Origin: Streptomyces thinghirensis
GTDB lineage: Bacteria; Actinomycetota; Actinomycetia; Streptomycetales; Streptomycetaceae
Direction of reading: 5' to 3'
NCBI GenBank assembly: GCA_021502835.1
Contig: JAKFGP010000024.1
Span: forward strand, 124,001-188,000
Length of the DNA: 64,000 nucleotides
A program made the translations under genes and the position numbers. Shown here one piece after another: positions 21,307 through 31,448 of the stretch; the first letter of the stretch is position 1, and each line of letters opens with the position of its first letter. The notes below the pieces were generated by a model. That model did not search any database. It saw only the letters and a program-made list of their open reading frames with translations, and had not been told where the DNA came from.

Positions 21307-22424
21307 ACGCGCAGGAACAGACGTCCCCGAACGGCTGGCGCGTGTTCCACGGCACCGGCCGGCCGCCGGTCGTCGCGCCCGCGCTGCCCCAGGCGCCGCC
21401 CTGGCGCCGGTTCCTCGGCGCCCCGTCCCAGCCGGCCCCGCCGGACGAGCCGGAGGCCGCGGTGCGCCGGCTGGGCCCCGGCGACGTCACCCCGCAGCTC
21501 GGCCCCGACGAGATCGACACCGTCAACGCCGCACTGCTGCTGCGCCGGCCGCTGCTGATCACCGGACCGCCCGGAATCGGCAAGTCCACGCTCGCCTACG
21601 TGATTTCCCGGGAGCTGGGCCTCGGCAGGGTCCTGGAGTGGAGCATCGTCAGCCGGACCACGCTGCGGGGACGGGCTGTCCACGACGCCTGGGCCGCGCA
21701 CAGGCCATCGCCGCCTGGCAGGCCGGCTTGCGCGGCGCGGCGGCCCGGGAACCGGACGGGACCGGACCGGCGACGGCCCACGAGGGCGGCGCGGCGCCCG
21801 TACCGGACGACGTCAACCCGGCGGTCGTATCAGCACACAGTCAACTCCCCGCCCGTTCTCGGAGACTTCATCACCCTCGGGGCCCTGGGCACCGCCCTGC
21901 TGCCCTACGATCGTCCACGGGTGCTCCTTGTCGACGAACTCGACAAGAGCGACATCGACCTGCCGAACGACCTGCTGCACGTCCTGGAGAACGGAAGTTA
22001 TGACGTCCCGGAACTGGTGCGCGACGCCGTGGACACCGCGCGCGTCCACACCAGCGACCCCGCCGGCCAGGCGCTGGTGCGGGGCGGGCGCGTCGAGTGC
22101 CGGGAGTTCCCGGTCGTGGTGATCACCAGTAACGGAGAACGCGGAGTTCCCCGCCGCCTTCCCGCCGGCGCTGCCTGCCGCTGGAGCTGCGTACCCCAGC
22201 CGTGAGCAGCTGCTCGCCCTGGTCGAAGGCCACCTGGGCGTCCGGCCCGAGGGCACCGAGCGCCTGGTGGACGAGTTCGTCGGGAGGATCCGGTCCGGCG
22301 GCACCCACTCACTGGACCAGCTACTCAATGCCGTCCAGATGACTACCGCGGGTGGTTTCCAGGCGAACGGTGACGGGCGTAAGCTCGTGGAAATGCTGCC
22401 CGCGACCTCGCGAAGGGCCGCTGA
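21303..22424 (+). CDS. MoxR-type AAA+ ATPase of the VMAP ternary system
   Basis: Residues about 80-110 hold Walker A (LLITGPPGIGKSTLAYVISREL). Further on are VNSPPVLGDFITLGALGTALLPYDRPRVLLVDELDKSD (pore loop and Walker B), DLPNDLLHVLENGSYDVPEL, sensor 1 (FPVVVITSNGER) and, across a break near 22150, the arginine-finger region before LRTPSREQLLALVEGHLG. About 374 residues. Breaks also occur between 21680 and 21840 and near 22395. MoxR ATPases remodel partner proteins in concert with vWA proteins. It overlaps the VMAP gene upstream and abuts the next gene with no spacer. Confidence 0.88.
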
Positions 22425-24394
22425 ATGACCGGCTTTCCCGAGGGAGCGCGCATCCGGACCGGGCGACGGTGATCCCGTATCAGGGACGTCGCCTCCGTCG
22501 GCGTTTCCCGAGTCCGTCGAAGGCGCGAGTGGGTACGGAGCGGCGGTCACCGCTGCCCCGGCCCAAGAGGCGACCGGCCGCTTCCAGCCGCCGGACGGGC
22601 CGGAACCGTCCGACGCGCACTGGCGGGAGGTCGCCGAAGCGGTCTGGCTCGCCGCGTACTGGGACCGCCACGGCGGCCCGGGCAGCGACCACCCCGTACC
22701 GGCGCAGGGCCCCGCCCCGCGCACCCGCGGCCCGCCCGCACCACCGAGACGGAGAAGGAGACCGGGGCCGAGAGCGAGGCCGAGGCCGAGGACGTACGGC
22801 CTTCGAACCGTCCCCGGCCGACGACGGCACACCCGCCGCCGACCCCGCACCGGCCCCGCGGCCGACCGCCCCCCGGCACCGGCTCCCCACGCCGCGCCCG
22901 CACCGCCGGACGACCCCGCGGACCGGCCCTCGCCCACCGGCCCGCCGGACGGCACGCCCGCCGAACGGGCCACCCGCCGAAGGCTGTTACCCGACGCCGG
23001 GAGGGTACCTTCGCGCTGCACGTCGGGCGGCCGCTGCTGCCCGCCGAGGAGCGCCCGCAGCCCGGCCCCGGCCGCACCACCGCGCTGCTCGCCCGAGCCC
23101 TGCACCAACTGGCCCGGCGCATCCTCCCGCCACACCCTGGAGCTCGACGAGGAGGCCACCGCCGAGCAGGGCCTGTCCGACGGCCTCTGGCTGCCCTTCC
23201 TGCGTCCCGCCCGGGCAACCGCGTTCGACCTCGTCCTGCTCGTCGACGACGCCCCGACCATGCGCATCTGGCAGGAGACCTGTGCCCGCCCTCACCGAGG
23301 CCGCCGAGCACAGCGGCGCCTTCCGCGGCGTCCGGGCCGTCCGGGTGCACGTCCCGCGCACCGGCACCGCCACCTGCGCCGGCCCGCCGACCGCGCCGCC
23401 GCCGACCCCGCCGAACTCCTGGACGGCCGGGGCGGCCGGGTCTTCCTCGTCGTCACCGACGGGCTCGCCCACGGCTGGGCGGCCCCGGCCGCCGACGACC
23501 TGCTCGGCCGGCTCGGCCACGCCGGCCCCACGGCCCCGTCCACCCTGCTGCCGCCGCACCTGCGGCACCGCACCTCCCTCTACCCGTACCAGGCGGTCCT
23601 GGAGGCCGGCGGGTTGGCGCCTCCAACGACGGCCTCGGCCACTGGGCGCCGCCCGGCGGCCCCGACCCGCTGCGCCCGCTGCCCGAGGCCGGCGACGGCT
23701 CCGTGCCGGTGCCCGTGCTGTCCCTCAAGCCCGGCTCCCTCGGCACCTGGGCCGACCTCGTCACCGGCGAGCGGGGCGTGCGCCGGTCCCTGCCCGTCGT
23801 CCTCGCCGGCGCCCTCGCCAAGGGCGCGCCCGCGCCCGGCCTGCGCGCCCCGCGCCTGCCGCGCGCCGCCACCGCCGCCGTACGCCGCTTCTTCACCCTC
23901 GCCACCCCCGCCGCCCGCCGGCTCGCCACTCAACTGGCGGCCATCCCCTTCGAGTTCGACCTCGTGGAACAGATGCGGCGGCGCACCATGCCGGAGACCG
24001 GCCCCGACCACCTCGCCGAGATCCCATGGGTGGGCTGATCGACTGGAACAGCGGCGGGCGAAGGCCGCCCCGAGTTCGCCGACGGGGTCCGCGAGGCACT
24101 GCTCGCCACCACGACCCGCAGCCAACTGGCGCGCACGGTCAGCATGGTGGGCGAGCTGCCGGCCGCCGGACCGCGGGGCGTCGCCCTGCGCGCCGCCCTG
24201 CACGACCCGGCCGGAGCAGCCCTGCCCGACCCGGCCCAAGGCGGCTGGGTGCGCAGCAACTGGCCGTGATGCGCGCCCTCTCGGGGCCCTACTCCGAACG
24301 GGCCAGGCGCATCGAACCCCAACTCTCCGGGCGTGTGCCGCCCGGTGCGGCCGAACGGGTGGGCGCCGGTTTGCTCCGCGGGTACACCCACTGA
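22425..24394 (+). CDS. SAV_2336 N-terminal-domain/vWA-like protein
   Basis: Third member of the ternary set. It opens MTGFPEGARI, then a long Pro/Ala-rich, low-complexity stretch to about 22980, followed by the conserved region: LHVGRPLLP.., LARALHQLARRI, HTLELDEEATAEQGLSDGLWLPFLRPARATAFDLVLLVDDAPTM, RVFLVVTDGLAHGW, LLPPHLRHRTSLYPYQAVLEAGG, VPVPVLSLKPGSLGTWADLV, RRFFTLATPAARRLATQLAAIPFEFDLVEQ and PQLSGRVPPGAAERVGAGLLRGYTH. The VDDAPTM stretch sits where a vWA metal site would be but is degenerate. Many breaks (22450-23150, 23285, 23380, 23560, 23620, 24040, 24255). About 655 residues. Confidence 0.8.
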
Positions 24395-24395
24395 G

Positions 24396-27066
24396 GTGAA
24401 CCCTGCGGGCGGCGGGGGATCATCCGGCGGCCGAGAAGGCAGTGATCCAGCGTCGAGCAACCCCGACGAACCTGGAGACCACGTGCCGCCCCTGGTAACC
24501 GACGCGACCCCACCCGAAGCCCCGGAGGCTGAGCAGCTCATGCAGAGCACCACGACCGCGACGCCCGCCCTACTGGTGAACGTTCCCCTGCGGAACACCT
24601 CGTTCGTCGGCCGGCAGGGGCTGCTGAGGGCCGTGGAGGAGCAACTGAGTGCCCAGGACACGGCCGCTGGTGCTGCCGCACGCGCTGCACGGCCTGGGTG
24701 GCGTCGGCAAGTCCCAGCTCGCCCTGGAGTACATCTACACCCACCAGCACGAGTACAAGGTGATCTGCTGGATCCCCGCCGAGCGGGAGAGCCTCATCCT
24801 GGCCGCGCTGGGCACCCTCGCCGCCCAGCTGGGCGTCGCGCCCTCCAGCCAGGACCGCCTGGGCGCCCCCGCCGCCAACACCGCCGTGCCCGCCGTACTG
24901 GAGGCGCTGCGCAACGGCGCTCCGTACAACGACTGGCTGCTCGTCTTCGACAACGCCGAGGACGTCGAGGCGGTACGCCAGTACTTCCCCACCAACGGGC
25001 CGGGCAAGGTCATCGTCACCTCCCGGAACCGGGCCTGGGAACGAGTGGCCACCCCCTGCCCGTGAACGTCTTCGAGCGGTCCGAGTCCATCGAACTGCTC
25101 CAGAGGCGCTCGCCCGATCTGAGCAGCGAGGACGCCGACCGGCTCGCCGACGCCCTCGGCGACCTGCCGCTCGCCGTCGAGCAGGCCGGTGCTCTCGGCG
25201 CGCGGTCACCGGCATGCTCGTCGACGAGTACCTCGACCTGCTCGCCCAGCGCAGCCCCGAGATCCTGGAACTCGACCCGACGCCCGACTACCCGGTCTCC
25301 GTCGCCGCCGCGTGGGACCTCTCGCTGGAGCGCATCCAGCGGAACAACCCGGGCGCCCGGCAGCTCCTCGACATCTGCGCCAGCACGGCCCCCGAGCCCA
25401 TTCCGCGCTCGATCCTGCGGGGCAGCCGCGGCGTGAGCATCACGCCCGAGGTCGACCCGCTGCTGCGTCAGTCGATCCGGCTGAACCGCGCGGTGCGCGA
25501 CCTGAGCCAGTTCTCCCTGATCAGGGTCGACCCGCGCGCCGACACCCTGCAGATGCACCGCCTGCTGCAGACCGTGCTCCTGGCCAAGCTGGGCGAGGGC
25601 GAACGCGAGCGGATGCGCGGCGCCGCGCACCAGCTGCTGTCGGCGGCCAAGCCGGGCGCCTACGGATCGTCCCTGGAATGGCCCGACTACCAGGCGCTGC
25701 TGCCCCACGTACTCGCCTCGCAGTCCGTGACCAGCTCCGACACCTGGGTGCGGGACCTGGTCGCGGACACCATCTGGTTCCTCTACTACTGGGGTGACCA
25801 CCAGGGCGCCGCGGACTACGCGCGGGAGGCCTGGAGCCGCTGGCTCGCGGCCTCCGGCGAGGAGGACATCCACGTCATCCGCATGACGAAGAGCTTCTCG
25901 TTCCTGCTGCGGCAGACCGGGCAGGTATCCGAGTCGATCCCGCTGATCGAGAAGGCGCTGGAGACGTCCCGCCGGCTGGAGGTGGAACCCGAGGAACTGA
26001 TCGACTCCCTGTGCGAGATGGCCGACGCCCGCCGCTACCAGGGCCGGATGGAGGAGGCGCGGAGCGTGAGCCGGGAGGCCACCGAGCTGGCCCGGTCCCT
26101 GTTCGGCTCCGACGACCCCGCCACCCTGCGCGCGACGCACTCGTGGGGCGTCGACCTCAGACTGGTCGGTGAGTTCCGCGAGGCCCTGCCGCTGGACCAG
26201 GAGAACGCCCGGCTGCGCGACCTGCTCTTCGGCCCGGCGAGCTTCTTCACCCTGAACACGCTCAACGGCCTGGCCATCGACATGCGCGAGAGCGGTGACT
26301 ACCCGGGCGCCCGCGACTTCCAGGAGGACGTGTACCGCCGGGCGCGCACCGCGTTCGGCGACGAGCACCCGCTCACCCTGCGCATCGCCCGCAACCTCGC
26401 GGTGTGCCGGCGCCGCGACGGCGCGCTCGCCGAGGCGGCCAAGCTCACCGAGGAGACGCTGCGGCGCTTCGTCAACCGCTACGACAGCGACCACTCGGAC
26501 TCGTTGGCGACGGCGACCAACCTCGCGGTCGACCGGCGCCTGGCCGGAGACCTCGAAAGCTCCCGGCAACTGGGCGAGGACACCGTCCGGCGGTACGAGC
26601 AGCGGCTCGGCGCCAACCACCTCTACACGCTGCTGACCCGGGCCAACCTGGCGGCCACGCTGCGGACGCTCGGGGCGCTGGACAGCGCGCAGGAGGAGGA
26701 GGACGAGGCGGCGCGCCGCCTGGCCGAGACGGTGGGGGGAGCGGCACGTGACCACGCTGACCACCGCCATCGGACAGGCCAACACGGCCTACGCCCGGCT
26801 GGACTTCGACCGGGCCCGGGAGATCGACGAGGCCAATCTGCCGCTGCTCGCGGAGGTCGCGGGCGAGAACCATCCGCTCACCCCTGTCCTGCACCGCCAA
26901 CCTCTCCCTCGACCTGCGCGGCCTGGGCCGCGGTGCGGAGGCGGACGAGCTGCAGCGCAGGGCCGTCGAGGGCTTCACCGGCGCCGTCCGCGCCGACCAC
27001 CCCTGGCTCGCCGCGGCACGCCAGCGCCGCCGCATCGAGTGCGACATGGCCCCGATGCCGCTGTAG
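24396..27066 (+). CDS. fxsT: FxSxx-system NB-ARC/tetratricopeptide repeat protein (FxsT-like)
   Basis: STAND-type NTPase. GTG 24396 lies 1 nt after the upstream stop. Residues about 55-350 form an NB-ARC: NTSFVGRQGLLRAVE, P-loop GLGGVGKSQLALEYIY, WLLVFDNAEDVEAV, GKVIVTSRN, and LGDLPLAVEQAGA (GxP motif). A winged-helix segment follows (MHRLLQTVLLAKLGE). Residues about 400-880 are tetratricopeptide repeats of the kind SLATATNLAVDRRLAGDLESSRQL. Breaks near 24660, 25060, 25200, 26735 and 26885. About 890 residues. In the family, TPRs sense a signal and the NTPase switches state; here it shares an operon with the VMAP/MoxR/SAV_2336 trio. It ends before a strong hairpin. Confidence 0.88.
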
Positions 27067-27075
27067 CCCGGGCGG

Positions 27076-27105
27076 CCGGGCGGGGCGCGGGGGCGCCCTG
27101 CCCGG
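27076..27105. terminator. Terminator hairpin after the fxsT-like operon
   Basis: CCGGGCGGGGCGC pairs with GCGCCCTGCCCGG (12 of 13 pairs) around a short G loop, 10 bp after the fxsT-like stop and about 100 bp before the stop of the oppositely oriented antiporter. It probably serves both converging units. Confidence 0.75.
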
Positions 27106-27204
27106 CGGTGCGGTCCGCCGGAGTCACGGCACCGCGTCGGTGCGGGCGGGCGGGCCGGCCCGCTCCTCCCGCGTCCGCGGCACGGTCCGTCGGACAGGCC
27201 CTGC

Positions 27205-28526
27205 CTAGCCGACGTCCGCGGGTGCCGTCGTCGTCCCGTCCTGGGAGGGCGGGGGCGCGAAGGGGGCGGGGGAGGGGGGCCGTGAGGCCCGGTCCCGTTC
27301 GGCCAGGCGGCGGGTGAGGAGCAGGAGCGGCTGGGTGAACAGGGTCGTGGCGAGCGCCATGAAGACGAGCACCGTGTAGAGCGGGGCGCTCAACAGGCCC
27401 GCCTGGAGGCCCGCGTTGAGGGCGATCAGCTCGGTGAGGCCGCGCGCGCTGAGCAGTACGCCGACGGTCCGCGCGTCGTGCCGGTCCAGACCGCCGAGCC
27501 GGGCCGCGAGGGTCCCGCTGCCGATCTTCGTCGTGACGGCGAGCACGGTCACCACCAGCAGGACGGCCCAGCCCGTGCCGTCCATGCTGTTCAGCGCCAC
27601 GGACTGACCTGAGATCACGAAGAAGAACGGCAGCAGCAGCGAGCTGACGTCGTGCAGCGGCCGCAGCAGGTCCGGGTCGAGCGTGCCGCCCCTCCTCGCG
27701 CGGGACCACCACCCCGGCGAGCAGCGCACCGAAGATCACGTGCAGTCCGAGGGAGTGGGTGACCCACGCCGACCCGAGGGCGAAGCCGATGAGCAGCGCC
27801 AGCCGCAGCGAGGGTTCCATCCGCGTCCGCCACAGCAGCCGGCGCAGCACCGGCCGGGCCGCGACCGCCATCACGGTGACGAAGCCGACGGCGAGCGCGA
27901 CCCCCACGGCCAGTCCAGCGCCGTCCCGGAGCCGCCACTGTCCATCAGCGCCGCCGCCAGCACGGTCCAGCAGACCGCGTCCAGCACCCCGGCCGCGGAG
28001 ACCGCCACCACACCGGGCACGGACCGGGACAAGCCGTTCTCCCGCACGATGGCCGTCAGCACGGGCACCGCCGTTATCGACAGGGCGACCCCGGCGAACA
28101 CCACCATCGCGGGGGACAGGTCACGCGGCATGCCCAAGCCGTGCAGCTGCTCCCGGAACAGCAGCGCGCCCCCGCAACCCACGGCCATCGGCACCACGAA
28201 CGAGGCCAGCGCCACGGTCAGCGAGGTGCGGGCACGGTCACCGAGGATCTTCAGATCGAGTTCGTAGCCCACCGCGAACAGGAAGACCACCAGCGCGAAC
28301 TGTGCGAAGCCGGTCAGCGCCGGGCCGATCTCCTCCGGGAACAGCGACGCGTACGCGTCCGGTGCCAGCGCTCCGAGCAGGGAGGGCCGAGTGCGATGCC
28401 CGCCGACAGCTGGCCCACGATGTACGGCTGCTTCAGCCGGCGGGCCAGCCAGCCGGCCGCGTGGGCGACCACCAGGACGAGAGCCGAGGCACCCACGAAG
28501 TGCGTGATCATCGCGTCAGGGCTCAT
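27205..28526 (-). CDS. Cation:proton antiporter (CPA2/KefB-type)
   Basis: Polytopic membrane protein of the Na+/H+ or K+/H+ exchanger family. From ATG 28526: FVGASALVLVVAHAAGWLARRLKQPYIVGQLSAGIALGP, FAQFALVVFLFAVGYELDLKIL, VVFAGVALSITAVPVLTAIVRENGL (with the flanking acidic and Asn residues typical of CPA2), SLGLHVIFGALLAGVVVPRE, LLLPFFFVISGQSVAL and LSARGLTELIALNAGLQAGLL. Breaks near 28380, 27905 and 27695. About 440 residues; no RCK domain. It is divergent from the hydrolase/caspase pair and may share its control region. Confidence 0.88.
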
Positions 28527-28631
28527 GGTGTCTCCCCCGTTGGTCCGGTGGTCATCCGGTGGCAGGCCTGTTCGACGGTCCCCTGTTCGGCGGCTCCGTG
28601 TTCGGATCGTCCGCCGCAGTAGAGCTCCAAC

Positions 28632-28705
28632 CTCCCTAGAATAGAAGTGATTTGACGGTGCATCGAAAGTCGTACACGAACTTTCACCAGGGTCACGGGG
28701 GGCAC
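28632..28705 (+). promoter_or_regulatory. Divergent control region with inverted repeat GAAAGT-N9-ACTTTC
   Basis: The gap between the antiporter and the hydrolase has an unusually AT-rich core. It contains TAGAAT (about 28637) and TTGACG (about 28652), possible -10 and -35 elements for different directions, and a perfect 6-bp inverted repeat GAAAGT (28665-28670) / ACTTTC (28680-28685), 20 bp before the hydrolase ATG and overlapping where RNA polymerase would sit. A good candidate operator. Confidence 0.5.
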
Positions 28706-29871
28706 ATGACGGCGGTCGTCTTCATCCACGGCACAGGGGTTCGCGAACCGGGCTTCTCTGCGCTCGCGGGGCGCTTCTCCGCCGGAGTGACGGCCCTGCG
28801 CGGCGGACTGCGCATCGTGCCGTACTACTGGGGCGGCGAGCACGGGGCCACGCTCGCCGCCGGCGGAGCGAGCCTGCCGCCGTCCGCCGGTACCAGCCGG
28901 GGCCCCGCCGCACCGGACGCCGGCGACGACTACACGGCGGTCTGGGCCGCCCTCTACGCCGACCCGTACGCCGAACTCGCCCTCGCCGCCGCCGGGTCCG
29001 CCCCCGGCGGCCGAACTGCCACCGGGCTCCCTGCCACCGGACCAGCGGATCCGGGCACGGCTGGCCGCGCTCGCCGCCGAGGGCGACGCACCGGCGGCCG
29101 ACCTGGGCCCCGGGCTGGCCCGCGCCGCCACCGACCTGGCCGCCCACCCGCTGCTCGGCGCCGCGGCCGGCGGCCCTCGCCCCGGACGACCTTCCCGACC
29201 TCGTGGCCCGCAGCCTGACCGCACAGGTCGTCGCCGGCGTCCTCGACTCCGACGTACCCCTGGTGCCGGTCGGCGCGACCCGGGACGCCGTCACCGACCG
29301 GCTCGCCGACGCCCTCGGCGCCCCGGCTCCGGGCACGGCGCGGGGCGATGCGCTCACTGGCACTGAGGGTCGCGGGCTCGGCCGCCTCCCGTGCCGTCGT
29401 ACGCCGTCGCCGCGCCCTCACCGAAGCCGCCCACCCGGCCGCCGGGGACGTCCTGCGCTACCTCAGCCGGGGCGAGGCGGTCCGCGCCGGACTGCGCGCC
29501 CTGCTGGCCGGGCTGGAGCCGCCCGTCGCGATCGTCGCCCACAGCCTCGGCGGCATCATCGCCCTGGACACCCTGATCCTCACTCCGCAGCCCCAGGTCC
29601 GGCTGCTGGCCACCGCCGGTTCCCAGGGGCCCTTCCTGTACGAGTCCGGGTCCCTGCCCTCCTCGAACACCCCGCGCCGCTGCCGGACCACTTCCCCGAC
29701 TGGCTGAACCTGTACGACCCCCGCGACCTGCTCGGCTACCTGGGCGGCGACCTGTTCCCGGGCCGCGTCACCGACATCGCCGTCGACAGCCGTCAGCCGT
29801 TCCCGGCCGCGCACAGCGCCTACTGGACCAACCCGGCGGTCTACCGGCACATCGTGGACCGGCTCCCGTGA
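28706..29871 (+). CDS. Alpha/beta-hydrolase-like effector candidate
   Basis: ATG 28706 follows a GGGGGG stretch. The first strand and oxyanion turn read AVVFIHGTGVREPGFSAL; the nucleophile elbow is VAIVAHSLGGIIALDTLIL (Ser in H-S-L-G-G), followed by LATAGSQGPFLYE. The candidate Asp/His are in NLYDPRDLLGYLG and FPAAHSAYW. Resembles PGAP1/lipase-like hydrolases. It lacks a signal peptide, so acts inside the cell, perhaps on lipids or thioesters. Breaks near 29010, 29175, 29345 and 29665. About 388 residues. Its stop overlaps the caspase start (GTGA), so the two are co-translated. Confidence 0.72.
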
Positions 29872-30998
29872 CCGGCCGGCCCCCCGCCCCGGGCGTGGAC
29901 CCGGCGCGCGTGCACGCCCTCGTCGTCGGCGTCGAGGCCTACGACGCCGGTACCGGCTGGGACCTGCCCGGGCCCGCCCGGGACGCCGTCCGCTTCCACC
30001 GCCTGCTGCGCGCCGCCGGAGTACCGGAGGCCAACATCCGGCTGCACCTGGCCCCGCTGCCGCCGTACGTCCCCGAAGTGCCGTACGCACCCGCCGACCA
30101 CGCCACGCTGCGCCGGGTGCTCGTCCGTGAACTCCCAGCCGCCCGGGGCGACGTGCTCTGGGTCTGGTGGGGCGGCCACGGCGTCCTCGACCGGTCCGGG
30201 CACCTGCGGCTGTTCTGCGCGGACGCCACCACCGACGACAAGCTCGGCATCGACCTGGACTCCGCGCTCGAACGGTACGCCGGGGACGCCGTGCCTGGTT
30301 TCGCCGACCAACTGTGGATCGTGGACGCCTGCGAGACCTTCGAGGAGGCGCTCGCCTTCCGGGAGCCGCTGCCGCCGGACGCGCTGCCCGTCGGGCGGCG
30401 CAGCACCGTACACCGGCAGAGCCTGCTCCGGGCCGCCGGACGGGGCCGGGCCGCCGCCAACGACCCGGTGCGTGCCACGGGCCTGTTCTCCGACGTCCTG
30501 CTCGCCCTGCTGGCCGACCGGACGGCCGTACTGCCGGCCCCGCCCGATGCGGAGGAACTGTTTCCGGCCGTACGAGCACGTATCGCTGCCCACAGGGACG
30601 CGGGTCGTACTCTGCAGTATCCCGAGATCCGGCTGCAGAGCCCCGAACGCACCGAGATCCTCGCCCCGGCCGCGCCGAACGGCCGGGAGCGGCAGGTCTC
30701 CCCGCTGCTGCGGGCCGTGGACGCCCTCCTCGCCTATCCGCTGATGAGCGACCCGACCGAGCGCCAGACGGTGGTCGCCACACTGGGCCCGGGCGTCACC
30801 GGAACACTGTCCCGTCACACCAAGGCGCGTACGGACGCGACGGGCATCCTCAACGCGCTCGCCCGGCACCGTCCGCAGGCTTTGTGGGAACTGTTCGACG
30901 CCGTGGTGTCCGTCGACGACGACCCGGAGCGCGGAGCCGAACTGGAGGTGGCGTTAAGGGAGTTGATGGACTTCGCAGGGCGCTCGCACCGCCGGTGA
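29868..30998 (+). CDS. Caspase-like protease with C-terminal effector-associated domain
   Basis: One of the few unbroken genes here, 376 residues. The N-terminal half is a C14/caspase-fold peptidase: ALVVGVEAYD, AVRFHRLLRAAGV, a catalytic His in VWWGGHGVLD and a catalytic Cys in LWIVDACETFEEA. After a linker, residues about 285-370 form a helical domain (LLRAVDALLAYPLMSDPTERQTVVATLG, ATGILNALARHRPQALWELFDAVVSVD, LEVALRELM) that matches the pattern of effector-associated domain 2. Known of this group: the domain recruits effectors to a switch protein bearing the same domain type. Here that partner would be the protein at 19759. Substrate unknown; activation presumably means cell damage or signalling by cleavage. 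Confidence 0.85.
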   Translation: MTGRPPAPGVDPARVHALVVGVEAYDAGTGWDLPGPARDAVRFHRLLRAAGVPEANIRLHLAPLPPYVPEVPYAPADHATLRRVLVRELPAARGDVLWVWWGGHGVLDRSGHLRLFCADATTDDKLGIDLDSALERYAGDAVPGFADQLWIVDACETFEEALAFREPLPPDALPVGRRSTVHRQSLLRAAGRGRAAANDPVRATGLFSDVLLALLADRTAVLPAPPDAEELFPAVRARIAAHRDAGRTLQYPEIRLQSPERTEILAPAAPNGRERQVSPLLRAVDALLAYPLMSDPTERQTVVATLGPGVTGTLSRHTKARTDATGILNALARHRPQALWELFDAVVSVDDDPERGAELEVALRELMDFAGRSHRR

Positions 30999-31099
30999 TG
31001 ATCGGGTGGCGTGATCGTACGGTTTTCGACATGGGTCGGAATGGCCATGATGGAAAGGACACGGGGCATCGAGTGCCACCGTGCGAGAAGGGGAGCATC

Positions 31100-31340
31100 T
31101 TGGACCAGCCGCCCGCTCTGCGCCATGCCGAAGCCGCCACCCGAGAACGGCCGGCCGCCCCTCGGGCGTGCCGATGCCTGGGAGTCGGATCTGGCGGACG
31201 TCGCGGCGCTGCCCCTGACCGCCGTGGACGGACTCACGCCGCTCCGCCCCACCGCCCGCCTTCTCGAAGAGGTCCTGCGCGCACGCGGCAGCATCAGAGG
31301 CGGCGGCGAGGGCGGCGGGGGCGGCGCCCGGGCCGAATAG
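31100..31340 (+). CDS. Small FxsA-like peptide, possible substrate of the HExxH enzyme
   Basis: A strong AAGGGGAG site (31088-31095) precedes a TTG at 31100 that opens LDQPPALRHAEAATRE; a frame change near 31160 joins it to WESDLADVAALPLTAVDGLTPLRPTARLLEEVLRA and a Gly-rich end (GGGEGGGGGARAE, stop 31340). An ATG at 31125 is open directly in the final frame but lacks a ribosome site. The DLADVAALPL...LLEEVLR core resembles FxSxx-COOH peptides, but the closing FxSxx residues are absent. Its place just before the HExxH gene suggests a modified peptide. Identification is tentative. Confidence 0.45.
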
Positions 31341-31448
31341 CCGCCGCCCGCACCCGACGCCGGAGCCGCCCCGACGACGGAGCCCCCGACGAGGCCGCGC
31401 GCCCGCCGGGGCGCCCGCATGCCCGCACCCGACCGGAGGTCCCCGCCC

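Noticed and set aside
29458..30783. Arg/Pro/Gly-rich frame opposite the caspase gene
   Set aside because: Extremely biased composition and overlap with an intact, motif-bearing gene.
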